This document shows positions 9,562 through 18,973 of a stretch of 64,000 nucleotides of DNA, in pieces. The first letter of the stretch is position 1, and each line of letters opens with the position of its first letter. The stretch covers positions 466,443 through 530,442 of the forward strand of contig JAKGBX010000003.1 in NCBI GenBank assembly GCA_021555075.1. Reading direction: 5' to 3'. The DNA is from Rhodobacteraceae bacterium LMO-JJ12. Lineage in GTDB: Bacteria > Pseudomonadota > Alphaproteobacteria > Rhodobacterales > Rhodobacteraceae. Made by a program: the position numbers and the translations under genes. The notes under the pieces were generated by a model, which did not search any database, was not told the origin of the DNA, and was given only the letters and a program-made list of their open reading frames with translations.

Positions 9562-9860
9562 GCTGCTTCCTTGTGTTGATACTTCACATTGACCATTCGC
9601 GCCCCGGTTTCAAGGGGTGGGTCGCGTTTGACTCTGAACTGCACACAGAAGGCTGGTGGTTGTGACGACAGAATGTGCGGGCCTGGGCGATGGTGCTCGA
9701 TCTCCCGGCACAGCCGAAGTGAGTGCGATTGCGAATAGCACGAACGCTCGCTTTTGCGTTGGGCTGGCCGGGCGACAGACTTGCGTGCGCTGGCGGCACT
9801 TGCTCTTGGGCATCACAAGCCTTAGGCAATTCCCAACACCGTTCTGACAAGGAAATCATG
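9562..9860. other. Divergent gap between the AI-2E gene and proS
   Basis: About 300 bases with no credible gene, tRNA or riboswitch recognised. It must carry the promoters for both divergent neighbours, but no near-consensus hexamer pair stood out. Confidence 0.5.
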
Positions 9861-11213
9861 ATGCGCCTCACCCGTTATTTTCTGCCCGTTCTAAAGGAAA
9901 ACCCCGCCGAGGCGCAGATTGTGAGCCATCGGCTGATGCTGCGTGCCGGCATGATCAAGCAGGCCAGCGCGGGGATATATTCGTGGTTGCCGCTGGGTTT
10001 CAAGGTGCTGCGCAAGATTGAGAATATCGTGCATGAGGAGCAGATGCGCGCAGGCCATATCCCGATGTTGATGCCGACGCTGCAAAGCGCCGATCTGTGG
10101 CGCGAGAGCGGGCGCTATGACGATTACGGCGAAGAGATGCTGCGCATCACCGACCGGCATAAACGCGACATGCTATATGGTCCGACGAATGAGGAACTGA
10201 TCACGGATATTTTCCGCAGCAACGTCAACTCCTACAAGGACTTGCCGATGACGCTCTATCATATCCAATGGAAGTTCCGCGACGAGATCCGGCCGCGCTT
10301 TGGGGTGATGCGGGGGCGTGAATTCCTGATGAAGGATGGTTATAACTTCGATTTGACCAAGGAAGACGCGCTGCACGCCTATAATCGCCACTTGGTGAGC
10401 TATCTCAGAACCTATGAGCGCATGGGGCTTCAGGCGATCCCGATGCGCGCCGATAGCGGCCCGATTGGAGGCGATGACACGCATGAATTTCTGGTGCTGG
10501 CCGAGACTGGCGAGAGCGAGGTTTTCTATGACAGTGCAGTGACGGATATCCGTCTCGGACTGCGCGAGATTGACTATGACAATGTCGCGCAATGCCGCGC
10601 GGTGATGGAAGAGTTCACCTCGCTTTACGCGCGCACCGATGAAACCCATGATGCGGCAACGTTCAACGAGGTTCCCGAGGATCGCCGCCGCGTGGCGCGG
10701 GGTATTGAAGTCGGCCAGATCTTCTATTTCGGCACCAAGTATTCCGACGCCATGGGCGCCACGGTGCAGGGCCCGGACGGCAAGCCCGTGACGGTGCACA
10801 TGGGGTCTCACGGGATCGGCGTGAGTCGCCTGTTGGGGGCGATCATCGAAGCCAGCCATGACGACAACGGCATCATCTGGCCCGAGGGCGTGACACCGTT
10901 TCATGTCGGGATCGTGAACGTCAAACAGGGCGACGCTGAGGCTGATGTCGCCTGTGACAAGCTTTATGGCGCGCTGCAGGCTGTAGGGCTGGAGCCATTG
11001 TATGACGACCGCAATGAGCGCGCGGGGGGCAAATTCGCCACGATGGATCTGATTGGGCTGCCCTGGCGCATCACGGTGGGGCCGCGCGGCTTGAAAAACG
11101 GCGTGGTCGAATTGACAAGTCGGCGCACGGGCGAAAGCGAAGAAATAGAGCCGCAAGAGGCTGTGGCGCGGCTGGTGAAGATCTATGAAGAGCACATGGT
11201 GCGCGGGATTTGA
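9861..11213 (+). CDS. proS: Prolyl-tRNA synthetase, short form
   Basis: A 450-residue class II aminoacyl-tRNA synthetase that charges tRNA-Pro. Motif 2 is in [29 protein letters not shown] and motif 3 in [14 protein letters not shown]; the anticodon-binding domain occupies the last hundred residues. It lacks the YbaK-like editing insertion of the long bacterial enzyme, as expected for Alphaproteobacteria. Two ATG codons lie in tandem at 9858 and 9861; AAGGA at 9849-9853 gives better spacing to the second, and the family N-terminus [13 protein letters not shown] fits either. Confidence 0.95.
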   Translation: MRLTRYFLPVLKENPAEAQIVSHRLMLRAGMIKQASAGIYSWLPLGFKVLRKIENIVHEEQMRAGHIPMLMPTLQSADLWRESGRYDDYGEEMLRITDRHKRDMLYGPTNEELITDIFRSNVNSYKDLPMTLYHIQWKFRDEIRPRFGVMRGREFLMKDGYNFDLTKEDALHAYNRHLVSYLRTYERMGLQAIPMRADSGPIGGDDTHEFLVLAETGESEVFYDSAVTDIRLGLREIDYDNVAQCRAVMEEFTSLYARTDETHDAATFNEVPEDRRRVARGIEVGQIFYFGTKYSDAMGATVQGPDGKPVTVHMGSHGIGVSRLLGAIIEASHDDNGIIWPEGVTPFHVGIVNVKQGDAEADVACDKLYGALQAVGLEPLYDDRNERAGGKFATMDLIGLPWRITVGPRGLKNGVVELTSRRTGESEEIEPQEAVARLVKIYEEHMVRGI

Positions 11214-11225
11214 GCCGCGTTTCCG

Positions 11226-11250
11226 CTTCATCTTGCTAAAAAATATCCCC
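11226..11250 (-). repeat. Short intergenic box CTTCATCTTGC..AAATATCCC
   Basis: This stretch downstream of proS is closely matched, in inverse orientation, by 44321-44343 beyond the phosphatase gene. Both sit between a stop codon and the next gene, next to a GC-rich palindromic segment. Confidence 0.45.
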
Positions 11251-11328
11251 GCGGAGCGCTCCGACGCTATTCGGAAGCGCTCTCTTCTGATATTGTGCCA
11301 CTAACAAAAGAGGCACGAGGCAGAGCAC

Positions 11329-11844
11329 ATGCTTCTCAGAGCAATAACACTGGCCGGCGGGTTTGCCGGGGCGGTTGGGATGTCGCAGTTCCCCGAGTAT
11401 TCGCAACAATATGTGCAGCGATTGGGCGGGGCTGTGGATGAGCTGAACCGCTTCGTCGCCGAGTTTGACGGCGATGCGGCCGAGGTGGGCCTGTCGCGGG
11501 CGGCGGCGCTTGACGATTTGGCGCAAGGCGGGGCGATGGGACAAAAACGGGCTGAAACCATGGGCGCGACGTTGTCGCGCTATGAGCGTCTGAATGCTAA
11601 TTTGACCACGCTTGAAACGGCGGGGCCATTTACGCAGGCCTATCTGACGGCACGCTCGCATGACAGAGAGATTGCGGTGAAGGCTTGGGCGGCTTTCAAA
11701 CCGGCTTTGCCGATCACATTTGAGGGGGCGGTTTTTGCCGGAATTGGACTGATTGCAGGTATAACAGCGACCGGTGCAATTCTGGCGTTGCTGCGTGGGC
11801 TGTTCGGGTGGCGTAAATCGCCTATGGCAGCGCCATCGGCTTGA
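11329..11844 (+). CDS. DUF2937 family membrane protein
   Basis: A 171-residue protein of unknown function. A hydrophobic N-terminal segment (residues 2-18) is followed by a helical, probably periplasmic stretch rich in Glu and Ala (about 20-125), and a second membrane segment near 130-155 (FEGAVFAGIGLIAGITATGA). This two-segment layout and the SQFPEYSQQYVQRLGGAVDEL motif match the DUF2937 family as I know it. It lies between proS and the Lol transporter genes; nothing in the context gives a role. Confidence 0.7.
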   Translation: MLLRAITLAGGFAGAVGMSQFPEYSQQYVQRLGGAVDELNRFVAEFDGDAAEVGLSRAAALDDLAQGGAMGQKRAETMGATLSRYERLNANLTTLETAGPFTQAYLTARSHDREIAVKAWAAFKPALPITFEGAVFAGIGLIAGITATGAILALLRGLFGWRKSPMAAPSA

Positions 11845-11897
11845 CCTGAGGCACCCCCCGGCGCAGATTGCGCGCAACCAAGACCATCGGAGCAGGC

Positions 11898-13187
11898 ATG
11901 GCAGGCAAGACCCCCCCCTTCGCGGCGTTCGAATTCATGATCGCCTGGCGTTACCTGCGCGCGCGGCGCGCCGAGGGTGGTGTCAGCGTGATGACCTGGA
12001 TCTCTCTGATCGGGATTACCCTGGCAGTAGCGGCATTGATCGCGACGCTTTCGGTCAGGGCCGGGTTTCGCGCTGAACTGGTTGATACGATCCTTGGCGC
12101 AAATGCGCATGTGACTCTCTATAACGCAGGAGAAGCTGACCCCGTGAGCGGGCGGATCGACCGCACGATTGCCGATTACGAAGGCATGGCCGAGCGGGTA
12201 CGCGCCGTGCCGGGTGTGGTCCGGGCGGCCCCCCTTATCAAGGGCCAGGTGATGGCGAATGCTCAGGGGCGCAACGCCGGGATCGAGGTCTTTGGCATCG
12301 CTCTTGACGATCTCAGGACCATTCCGCGAGTCGCCGACCCCAAGGAGGCGCAGGGCGACATCGGGCGTTTTGACCAAGGGATTGCCATCGGCTCGGGCGT
12401 GGCGCGCGAGTTGGGCGTGGCGGTGGGCGACAGGGTCAAGATCATCAGCCCGAATGGCGTGAAGACCGCCTTTGGTACCTCGCCGCGGGTGAAGGCCTAT
12501 GAGGTGGTCTATGTGTTCACTGCCGGGCGCTATGACATTGATCGCACACGGGTTTATATGCCGTTTGGCGAGGCGCAAATTTTCTTTAACCGTGAAGGCG
12601 TGGCCGACGAGTTGGAAGTGATGGTCGCGACGCCCGAAAATGTCGACGCGCTGTCGCTTGATATCCTGCGGGCGGGAGGAGAGCGTGCGCTCTTGTGGAC
12701 CTGGCGCGACGCAAGTGGGTCGTTCCTGCGGGCGCTTGATATCGAGGATAACGTGATGTTCGTGATCCTCAGCGTACTTGTGTTGATCGCAACGATGAAC
12801 ATCGTGTCGGGCCTGATCATGCTGGTCAAGAACAAGGGGCGCGACATCGGGATTTTGCGCACTGTCGGGCTGACCGAAGGGTCGGTGCTGCGGGTGTTCT
12901 TCATCTGTGGTGCGTTTACCGGGATCATTGGTACGGCGCTGGGCGTGGGGTTGGGCTGTCTGTTTGCGATCTATATCGACCAGGTTTTCGGCTTCGTGAA
13001 CTGGATGTCGGGTGGGCAGGCCTGGGATCCGTCGATCCGTGGGATCTATTATCTGCCCGCGAAATTACAGGTGAATGATGTGATGTCGGCTGTGGGGTTG
13101 AGCCTTGGGTTGTCGTTCATCGTGACGATTTTCCCGGCGCGCCGGGCGGCGCGGATGAACCCGGTGGAGGCGTTGCGCTATGAGTGA
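11898..13187 (+). CDS. Lipoprotein-releasing ABC transporter permease, LolC/LolE type
   Basis: A 429-residue inner-membrane permease of the Lol system, which extracts outer-membrane-destined lipoproteins for transfer to LolA. FEFMIAWRYLRARR at the N-terminus is the family start. One membrane segment near residues 35-55 is followed by a periplasmic domain (about 60-285), then three segments in the C-terminal FtsX-like domain ending in FPARRAARMNPVEALRYE. The ATG at 11898 follows GGAG; an upstream in-frame start at 11868 lacks family similarity. Alphaproteobacteria usually have a single LolC/E hybrid (LolF), which may apply here. It overlaps lolD by 8 bases. Confidence 0.9.
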   Translation: MAGKTPPFAAFEFMIAWRYLRARRAEGGVSVMTWISLIGITLAVAALIATLSVRAGFRAELVDTILGANAHVTLYNAGEADPVSGRIDRTIADYEGMAERVRAVPGVVRAAPLIKGQVMANAQGRNAGIEVFGIALDDLRTIPRVADPKEAQGDIGRFDQGIAIGSGVARELGVAVGDRVKIISPNGVKTAFGTSPRVKAYEVVYVFTAGRYDIDRTRVYMPFGEAQIFFNREGVADELEVMVATPENVDALSLDILRAGGERALLWTWRDASGSFLRALDIEDNVMFVILSVLVLIATMNIVSGLIMLVKNKGRDIGILRTVGLTEGSVLRVFFICGAFTGIIGTALGVGLGCLFAIYIDQVFGFVNWMSGGQAWDPSIRGIYYLPAKLQVNDVMSAVGLSLGLSFIVTIFPARRAARMNPVEALRYE

Positions 13188-13863
13188 TCCGGTGTTGGAG
13201 CTGAGCGGGGTCACCAAGACCTATAACCGGGGCAAGCCGACTGCTGTCGAAGTGTTGGCCGGGGTTGATCTGCGGGTGGCGGAAGGCGAGATCGTTGCGT
13301 TGGTGGCACCGTCGGGAACGGGCAAGTCGACGTTGTTGCACATCGCCGGGCTGCTCGATACCGCCGATGGTGGCGCGGTGCGCATCGGCGGGCAGGATAT
13401 GGCAGGGCTCGGTGATCGACGGCGCACGGTAGTGCGGCGACAAGATGTGGGTTTCATCTATCAGTTCCACCATCTGCTGGCGGAGTTCACCGCGCTGGAA
13501 AACGTGGTGCTGCCGCAACTGGCCAATGGTGTCGGGCGGGCCGAGGCCGAGCGACATGCGCAGGACTTGCTGGCGCGTGTCGGTGTCAGCGAACGGGCAG
13601 GCCATCGCCCTGCCGCGATGTCGGGGGGCGAGCAGCAGAGGGTGGCGTTCTGTCGGGCGCTGGCCAACCAGCCGCGGCTCTTGTTGGCTGATGAGCCAAC
13701 GGGGAATCTTGACCCGGCCACGTCGGACAGGGTGTTTGAAACCTTGATCGAACTGGCGCGAGACACCGGGCTTTCCGCTCTGATCGCCACACATAACATG
13801 GCGTTGGCGGATCGGATGGACCGGGGCTTGCGGATGGAAAATGGCAAGCTGGTGGCTGTGTAG
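13180..13863 (+). CDS. lolD: Lipoprotein-releasing system ATP-binding protein LolD
   Basis: A 227-residue ABC ATPase that powers lipoprotein release. Walker A is APSGTGKST (residues 43-51), with Ala in place of the usual first Gly; the signature is MSGGEQQRVAFCRAL and Walker B LLLADEPTGNLD, and a switch histidine follows in ATHNMALAD. Its start overlaps the end of the permease gene by 8 bases, so the pair is translationally coupled. Length and motif order are normal for LolD. Confidence 0.93.
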   Translation: MSDPVLELSGVTKTYNRGKPTAVEVLAGVDLRVAEGEIVALVAPSGTGKSTLLHIAGLLDTADGGAVRIGGQDMAGLGDRRRTVVRRQDVGFIYQFHHLLAEFTALENVVLPQLANGVGRAEAERHAQDLLARVGVSERAGHRPAAMSGGEQQRVAFCRALANQPRLLLADEPTGNLDPATSDRVFETLIELARDTGLSALIATHNMALADRMDRGLRMENGKLVAV

Positions 13864-14054
13864 ACCGCCGCCCCGTTCGACGCGTTCCCACCCTTTCAAC
13901 CGCTGCCGTGTAATGCAAGCGTCAGGCTGGCCCACCCCACGCGTCAAACGGGGCGGCGCGCGCGTTCTGAAATTGGGCGGTGAACTGAGGGTTTGGAGCT
14001 GCCGAGCGAAGCGAGGCCACGGGTGACGCGCTGCGCAACCTCTGTGTTGAAGAC

Positions 14055-14486
14055 TTATCCGATCAGTGAAAAGTGGTATCTTTCGGTGGCGATTGCGCGG
14101 GATTTCAACTCTTTTTCAAACTGACGATGTGGCGGGGAGCAGGCATGGGGGAGGCGGATGTTGCGATGATCTGCAAGTTGCAGGGTGACGCGCACTGAGA
14201 GGTCGAGACGGGTATCAAAACGCACCTTTCGGATCATTGAAAGGGGGAGTTGATCGGCGCTGTGCGTGCTTTGCCAGGCAAGTTTGGAGTCATCGAGGGT
14301 CAACTGCGAGTGGGGGTCGGTGAGGAACTCCCATGCGGCAGGCAGGGTGAAGAGTGCAATTGGTGCGGCGATCCAGTGGGATAGGGCGATGAATTTGATC
14401 AGCACAAGAAGCAGCGCCCAGATCAGCAGGAGCGCAACACATGCGCGTCGTGAACGGCCGCGGTTTTCGAAGCGATAGGGGCTCAT
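14055..14486 (-). CDS. Hypothetical two-segment membrane protein
   Basis: A 143-residue protein that I do not recognise. A basic N-terminus (about residues 5-14) is followed by two hydrophobic segments (roughly 16-33 and 36-51) and a soluble tail of about 90 residues with alternating beta-like hydrophobicity, ending in IATERYHFSLIG. The layout resembles small bacterial PH-like or photosynthetic-type membrane-anchored proteins, but no family is claimed. It lies convergent to lolD and downstream of pepN with about 110 bases between; no operon partner is evident. Confidence 0.55.
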   Translation of the reverse strand: MSPYRFENRGRSRRACVALLLIWALLLVLIKFIALSHWIAAPIALFTLPAAWEFLTDPHSQLTLDDSKLAWQSTHSADQLPLSMIRKVRFDTRLDLSVRVTLQLADHRNIRLPHACSPPHRQFEKELKSRAIATERYHFSLIG

Positions 14487-14595
14487 TTGAGACTCATGCC
14501 GGAGCTTTCATTGTGGATTGATTGGTCGCAGTGGACGGCATTAGACAAGTTCCCGGTGGGCGAGAGGCCGCGGGGGTGTGGCGCGCCGTTGGTTT

Positions 14596-17145
14596 TCAGC
14601 CCAGGATGCGCGTCAGCATTTCGGTCGTGTCGCGTGACAGCCCGTCGGTGGAGAGGATGCGTTTGAGCTGGGCTTTGATCTTGTCCTGGCGCGTGCTGTC
14701 GTAGCGTCGCCATGTCTCAAACGCCGTGCTCATCCGGGCGGTCGTTTGGGGGTTGAGCGGGTCGAGCCGGATCAGCCAATCGGCCAGCAGATCGTAGCCT
14801 GCGCCCGAGGCGTGATGAAAGCCTGCGGGGTTCATGGTCAACGCGCCTAGGCTAGCGCGGAACCTGTTGGGGTTTTTCATTGTGAAATCGGGGTGTTGCG
14901 TGAGTTCTTTGGCCTTGGTGGCGGTGTCCTCGGGGCGGGCATTGACGATCTGGACCGTGAACCATTTGTCGATCACCAGGCGGTCGTGCCGCCATTGCTC
15001 ATAAAATACCTGTGTCGCAGCATCGCCTTTTCCCGCCGACAAGAGCGCGCTGAGCGCGGCAAGCTGCCCGGTCATGTTATCGGAGCTGTCATATTGGCGC
15101 TGGGCCAGCGCGCCGCCGTCGAGGCGGTTGATCAGGCCGAGGGCTGCGTTGGCGAGGCTGCGGGCGCCGGATTGTTCGGCGCTGGGTTGGTAGGGATCGC
15201 TCACCTGATACTGCGCGTAAAGCCGTGTCGCCGTGTCTTGATAGGCTTCGGCGCGGGTCTGTCTGAGGGTCTCCAATGCCTCCCAGATGGCTTGGGGATC
15301 GGGTGTTTCACCCGTATCAAACAGGGCCTGGGCCAGGTCGTCTTGCGAGGGCAGGCCGAGGGCGAGGGCGCGAAAGGCCGGGTCTTGGGCATCGTCGCGC
15401 AGCAGCGTGTGCAGCGCGTCGAGATAAGCGGTATCCGGGGCGGCACCGGTGCGGATCATGTCCAGCGCCGTGTCACGGGCCAGATCGCGCCCGGCCTGCC
15501 AACGATTGAACGGATCGGTGTCATGGGCCAGCAGGAAGGCACGAGTATCGGTGTCGATTTCATGTTCGAGGATCACCGGCGCGGAGAATTCGCGCAGGAT
15601 TGAGGGGATTGGTTTTGTCGCGAGGTTCTCGAATTTGAAGCTCTGCTGCTTTTTCGTCATCTCGAGCGTGGTGGTTGGCAGGACTTCGTCACCATTGGGA
15701 TTGAGCAGGCCGACTTTGATCGGGATGACGCGCGGTTTTTTTTGCGGCTGGCCGGGGGTGGGCGGCGTTTGTTGTTTGAAGGTGAGTTTGTAGGTGCCGT
15801 TGTTGAAGCTTTCCTTCACCTTGAGGCGCGGGGTTCCAGCCTCGGAATACCAGCGTTTGAAGCGTTTGAGATCACGCCCCGTGGTATCCTCGAAAACTTG
15901 CAGCCAGTCTTCGATGGTGGCGGCGTCGCCATCGTGGCGCACGAAATAACGATCAACCGCTTTGTAGTAATCTTCGTCGCCGACGAGGGATTTCAGCATG
16001 CCGATCACCTCGGCGCCTTTCTCGTAGACGGTGGCGGTGTAGAAATTGTTGATCTCGACAAAGTTCTCGGGGCGCACGGGGTGGGCCAATGGGCCGTTGT
16101 CTTCGCGGAACTGGCGCGCGCGCAGCGCAATCACGTCTTCAATACGTTTCACGGGGGCCGAGCGCATGTCGGAGGTGAACTGGCTGTCGCGGTAGACTGT
16201 CAGGCCTTCTTTCAAGCAAAGCTGGAACCAGTCGCGGCAGGTGATCCGGTTGCCGGTCCAGTTGTGAAAATATTCATGCGCGATGATTGCCTCAATGCGT
16301 TCGAAGTTCATATCGGTTGAGGTTTCGGGCGAGGCCAGAACGCAGGATGAGTTGAAGACGTTCAGCCCTTTGTTTTCCATTGCGCCCATGTTGAAATCAT
16401 CGACCGCGACGATGTTGAAAATGTCGAGATCATATTCGCGCCCGTATACGTCTTCGTCCCATGTCATTGATTTTTTGAGCGCTTCCATACCGAAGGCGCA
16501 TTTGTCTTCATCCCCGGGGCGCACCCAGATGTTGAGCGTGACGGCCTTGCCCGACATCGTAGTGAAGCTGTCGGGGTGGGCGATGAGATCGCCTGCGACG
16601 AGGGCAAAGAGATAGGCGGGTTTGGGCCATGGATCGGTCCATTCGGCAAAGCCTTCGCCCGCGCCAGTGGGATTGCCGTTGGAGAGCTTGACCGGTTCAT
16701 CCCCCTCAACGCGCACGGTGAAGGGGGCCATGACATCAGGGCGGTCGGGGTAATAGGTTATCTTGCGGAAACCTTCGGCCTCGCATTGGGTGCAATACAT
16801 GCCGTTCGACATATAGAGCCCTTCGAGGGCGGTATTGGTGGCGGGGCTGATTTCCACTTCGGCCTCGAAGGTGAAGGGGGCGTCGGGGGCTTCAATTTCG
16901 ATGCCGCCGGGGACATCGCGGGGGGTGATGTCTTGGTCGTCGATCTTGGTGGAAATGCGTTTAAGGTCTTCGCCGTGCAGGAAAAAGCGGCGGTTGTCAG
17001 TGTCGGGGTTGGGCACAAAGCGGATGGTTGAGAGCACCCGCGTGGCGGTGGGGTTGAGCCGGAAGGTTAGCGAGACGCTTTCGACGGTGTAGCCGAAGGG
17101 TGTGTAGTCTTTGAGATAGATGGTTTGCGGCGCGGCGTCGGTCAT
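14596..17145 (-). CDS. pepN: Aminopeptidase N
   Basis: An 849-residue zinc aminopeptidase of family M1 that removes N-terminal amino acids from peptides in the cytoplasm. The substrate-binding GAMEN motif is at residues 254-258, the zinc site HEYFH at 290-294 with the third ligand in LKEGLT about 19 residues later. The long C-terminal helical domain is of the E. coli PepN type. ATG 17145 (MTDAAPQ) follows a GGGGG element; an upstream in-frame start adds 13 residues without family similarity. Confidence 0.95.
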   Translation of the reverse strand: MTDAAPQTIYLKDYTPFGYTVESVSLTFRLNPTATRVLSTIRFVPNPDTDNRRFFLHGEDLKRISTKIDDQDITPRDVPGGIEIEAPDAPFTFEAEVEISPATNTALEGLYMSNGMYCTQCEAEGFRKITYYPDRPDVMAPFTVRVEGDEPVKLSNGNPTGAGEGFAEWTDPWPKPAYLFALVAGDLIAHPDSFTTMSGKAVTLNIWVRPGDEDKCAFGMEALKKSMTWDEDVYGREYDLDIFNIVAVDDFNMGAMENKGLNVFNSSCVLASPETSTDMNFERIEAIIAHEYFHNWTGNRITCRDWFQLCLKEGLTVYRDSQFTSDMRSAPVKRIEDVIALRARQFREDNGPLAHPVRPENFVEINNFYTATVYEKGAEVIGMLKSLVGDEDYYKAVDRYFVRHDGDAATIEDWLQVFEDTTGRDLKRFKRWYSEAGTPRLKVKESFNNGTYKLTFKQQTPPTPGQPQKKPRVIPIKVGLLNPNGDEVLPTTTLEMTKKQQSFKFENLATKPIPSILREFSAPVILEHEIDTDTRAFLLAHDTDPFNRWQAGRDLARDTALDMIRTGAAPDTAYLDALHTLLRDDAQDPAFRALALGLPSQDDLAQALFDTGETPDPQAIWEALETLRQTRAEAYQDTATRLYAQYQVSDPYQPSAEQSGARSLANAALGLINRLDGGALAQRQYDSSDNMTGQLAALSALLSAGKGDAATQVFYEQWRHDRLVIDKWFTVQIVNARPEDTATKAKELTQHPDFTMKNPNRFRASLGALTMNPAGFHHASGAGYDLLADWLIRLDPLNPQTTARMSTAFETWRRYDSTRQDKIKAQLKRILSTDGLSRDTTEMLTRILG

Positions 17146-17275
17146 TTTGGTGCCCCCAGATGTGTTGCACGGTTGGCGCGACATTAGGGAGGCATGCGGT
17201 CAGCCGCAATGGGGGCAAGCGGGCGGCGGCGGCATTCGGGCGCGCCGCCCGCTTTCTGATGGGTTTGTGCGCAGA

Positions 17276-17482
17276 TTAGTTGGTGATGGCGGCCATGTTC
17301 TGGCGCGCGGTGACGATCTGATAGATCGCTGAAAGGCCGACAAGACCGTAAACGATGCGCGCGAGGGCTGAGCCATCGCCAAAGATTGCTGCGACGAGAT
17401 CGAAGTTCATCGCGCCGAGGAGACCCCAGTTTAGGCCGCCGACGATGAGAAGAACGAGGGTGAGGATGTTGAGAGCTGGCAT
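17276..17482 (-). CDS. DUF378 family small membrane protein
   Basis: A 68-residue protein with two membrane segments: residues 5-27 (ILTLVLLIVGGLNWGLLGA) and about 40-58 (ARIVYGLVGLSAIYQIVTA). The NWGL and YGLVGLSA motifs mark the DUF378 (YuzA-like) family, whose function is not known. The ATG is preceded by GGAGACTTCC. It lies between pepN and the fasciclin gene on the same strand. Confidence 0.8.
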   Translation of the reverse strand: MPALNILTLVLLIVGGLNWGLLGAMNFDLVAAIFGDGSALARIVYGLVGLSAIYQIVTARQNMAAITN

Positions 17483-17560
17483 TGGAAGTCTCCGTTTGTT
17501 GAGTGGGGTTGGAAAATAGGGTGGCGCGGCGTGAGGGGAGCGACGCCGCGCCGGGCGTGA

Positions 17561-18058
17561 TCAGCTTGCAGGTGGCAAGATGACCTTGTCGATCACATGG
17601 ATCACGCCGTTAGAGGCAGCGATATCGGCCGTTGTTACTTTGGCATCATTGACCATCGCGCCATTGTCGAGGTCGATTGTGACCTCGCCGCCCTGAACGG
17701 TGGCGGCTTTCATGTCGTCAACCAGATCGGTGGCCATCACTTTGCCCGGCAACACGTGGTAGGTGAGCACGGCGACAAGTTGATCCTTGTTTTCGGGCTT
17801 TAGTAGGGTTTCAACCGTGCCTTCGGGCAATGCGGCAAAGGCGGCGTCGGTGGGCGCGAAAACGGTGAAGGGGCCTTCGCCTTTGAGCGTGTCGACCAGA
17901 TCGGCTGCGGTTAGCGCTGCGGCGAGGGTGTTGAAATTGCCCGCGTTTACGGCGGTGTCGACGATATCGGCCCTGTCACCGGCCATTGCAGCAAATGGGG
18001 CAAGCGCGAGGCCTGCGATCAGGGCAATGCGTTTGAGGCTGTTTGAGGGGAAGGTCAT
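17561..18058 (-). CDS. Secreted fasciclin (FAS1) domain protein
   Basis: A 165-residue single FAS1-domain protein. An N-terminal signal peptide (residues 1-26, [14 protein letters not shown] then GD) suggests export to the periplasm or surface. The H1 box [17 protein letters not shown], the central YHVLPGKV and the H2 box [13 protein letters not shown] define the fold, which is linked to adhesion. The ATG at 18056-18058 has an upstream AAGGAG. It is divergent from the regulator at 18246; the AT-rich gap between them probably carries both promoters. Confidence 0.9.
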   Translation of the reverse strand: MTFPSNSLKRIALIAGLALAPFAAMAGDRADIVDTAVNAGNFNTLAAALTAADLVDTLKGEGPFTVFAPTDAAFAALPEGTVETLLKPENKDQLVAVLTYHVLPGKVMATDLVDDMKAATVQGGEVTIDLDNGAMVNDAKVTTADIAASNGVIHVIDKVILPPAS

Positions 18059-18129
18059 GTGCAGTCTCCTTGGGTTATCTTCAGGTGTTACGGGGCTGTT
18101 TCTCAGTGCCCGTGATTTTAAATGTGGTG

Positions 18130-18139
18130 CAATATATTG
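18130..18139. promoter_or_regulatory. Short perfect palindrome before the cupin regulator
   Basis: CAATATATTG is a perfect 10-base palindrome in an AT-rich divergent intergenic region, followed by TGCAATGCA. It is a plausible operator for the neighbouring HTH regulator, but too short to be certain. Confidence 0.25.
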
Positions 18140-18245
18140 TCATGCAATGCACATTTGCGTGATGTTACAGATAAGTTCTTGTCATGAAAAACTTGCTGTG
18201 AAATGTTTCCTCATATGCAAACGTTTTGGCGAAAGGACGCGGATC

Positions 18246-18839
18246 ATGGTGTCGGACACATTGAGTGAAGGTCTGGAAAACTATCGCATCGGCCAGAAGA
18301 TTCGCACGTTGCGCCGCGCCAAGGGGCTTGGGCTGGCGCAATTGAGCGAACACACCGGACTTTCAGCGGGGATGCTTTCCAAGCTTGAACGCGGGCAGGT
18401 GTTTCCGACGCTTCCGACGCTCTTGCGCATTGCACTGGTATTCGGGGTCGGGCTTGAGCATTTCTTTGCGGGAGGGGCGCAAAAGCCGATTTTGGAGGTG
18501 GTGCGGTCGCGCGACAGGCTACGCTTGCCCAACCCGCCAAAGGGCGACGCCGTATTCTTCTTCGAAAGCCTCGATTTCCCGGTGCCGGATCGCAAGCTTG
18601 AGTCGTATTTGGCCGAGTTTGCGGGCGATGCAGAGGCAAGCAAGCCGCATGCGCATCACGGCGTTGAATTGATCTATGTGATCTGTGGGGCGCTGGAACT
18701 GCATATTCATGGGCGAGAGGAGCGGTTGGAGACCGGAGATTCGATCTATTTTGAGGCCGGGTTCGAGCATAGTTATCGTGCTGCGGGGTCGGAAGGCGCA
18801 CTTGTCATCGTGGTGGTGCGTGACGCAGAGGACGAATAG
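18246..18839 (+). CDS. XRE-family regulator with C-terminal cupin domain, PuuR-like
   Basis: A 197-residue regulator. The N-terminal HTH spans about residues 15-72 (IGQKIRTLRRAKGLGLAQL, then SEHTGLSAGMLSKLERGQ). The C-terminal cupin spans about 120-195, with HAHHGVELIYVICG and LETGDSIYF. This architecture matches PuuR and related sensors of small metabolites. The next gene on the same strand is a PuuD-like hydrolase, supporting a PuuR-type role. ATG 18246 follows AAAGGA; the longer frame upstream runs into the intergenic region. Confidence 0.85.
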   Translation: MVSDTLSEGLENYRIGQKIRTLRRAKGLGLAQLSEHTGLSAGMLSKLERGQVFPTLPTLLRIALVFGVGLEHFFAGGAQKPILEVVRSRDRLRLPNPPKGDAVFFFESLDFPVPDRKLESYLAEFAGDAEASKPHAHHGVELIYVICGALELHIHGREERLETGDSIYFEAGFEHSYRAAGSEGALVIVVVRDAEDE

Positions 18840-18973
18840 AAGCGGGCGTCTGCTTATGGTGCAGATTGTGGGATGTGTGCGCTGATGCAGGGGGTGCGCG
18901 CGTGCTTTGGTGTTTCCTTAAGGGCGGTGTCATACTATCAAAGGCGCATAATTTTCGCGCGTATGAGGTTCAT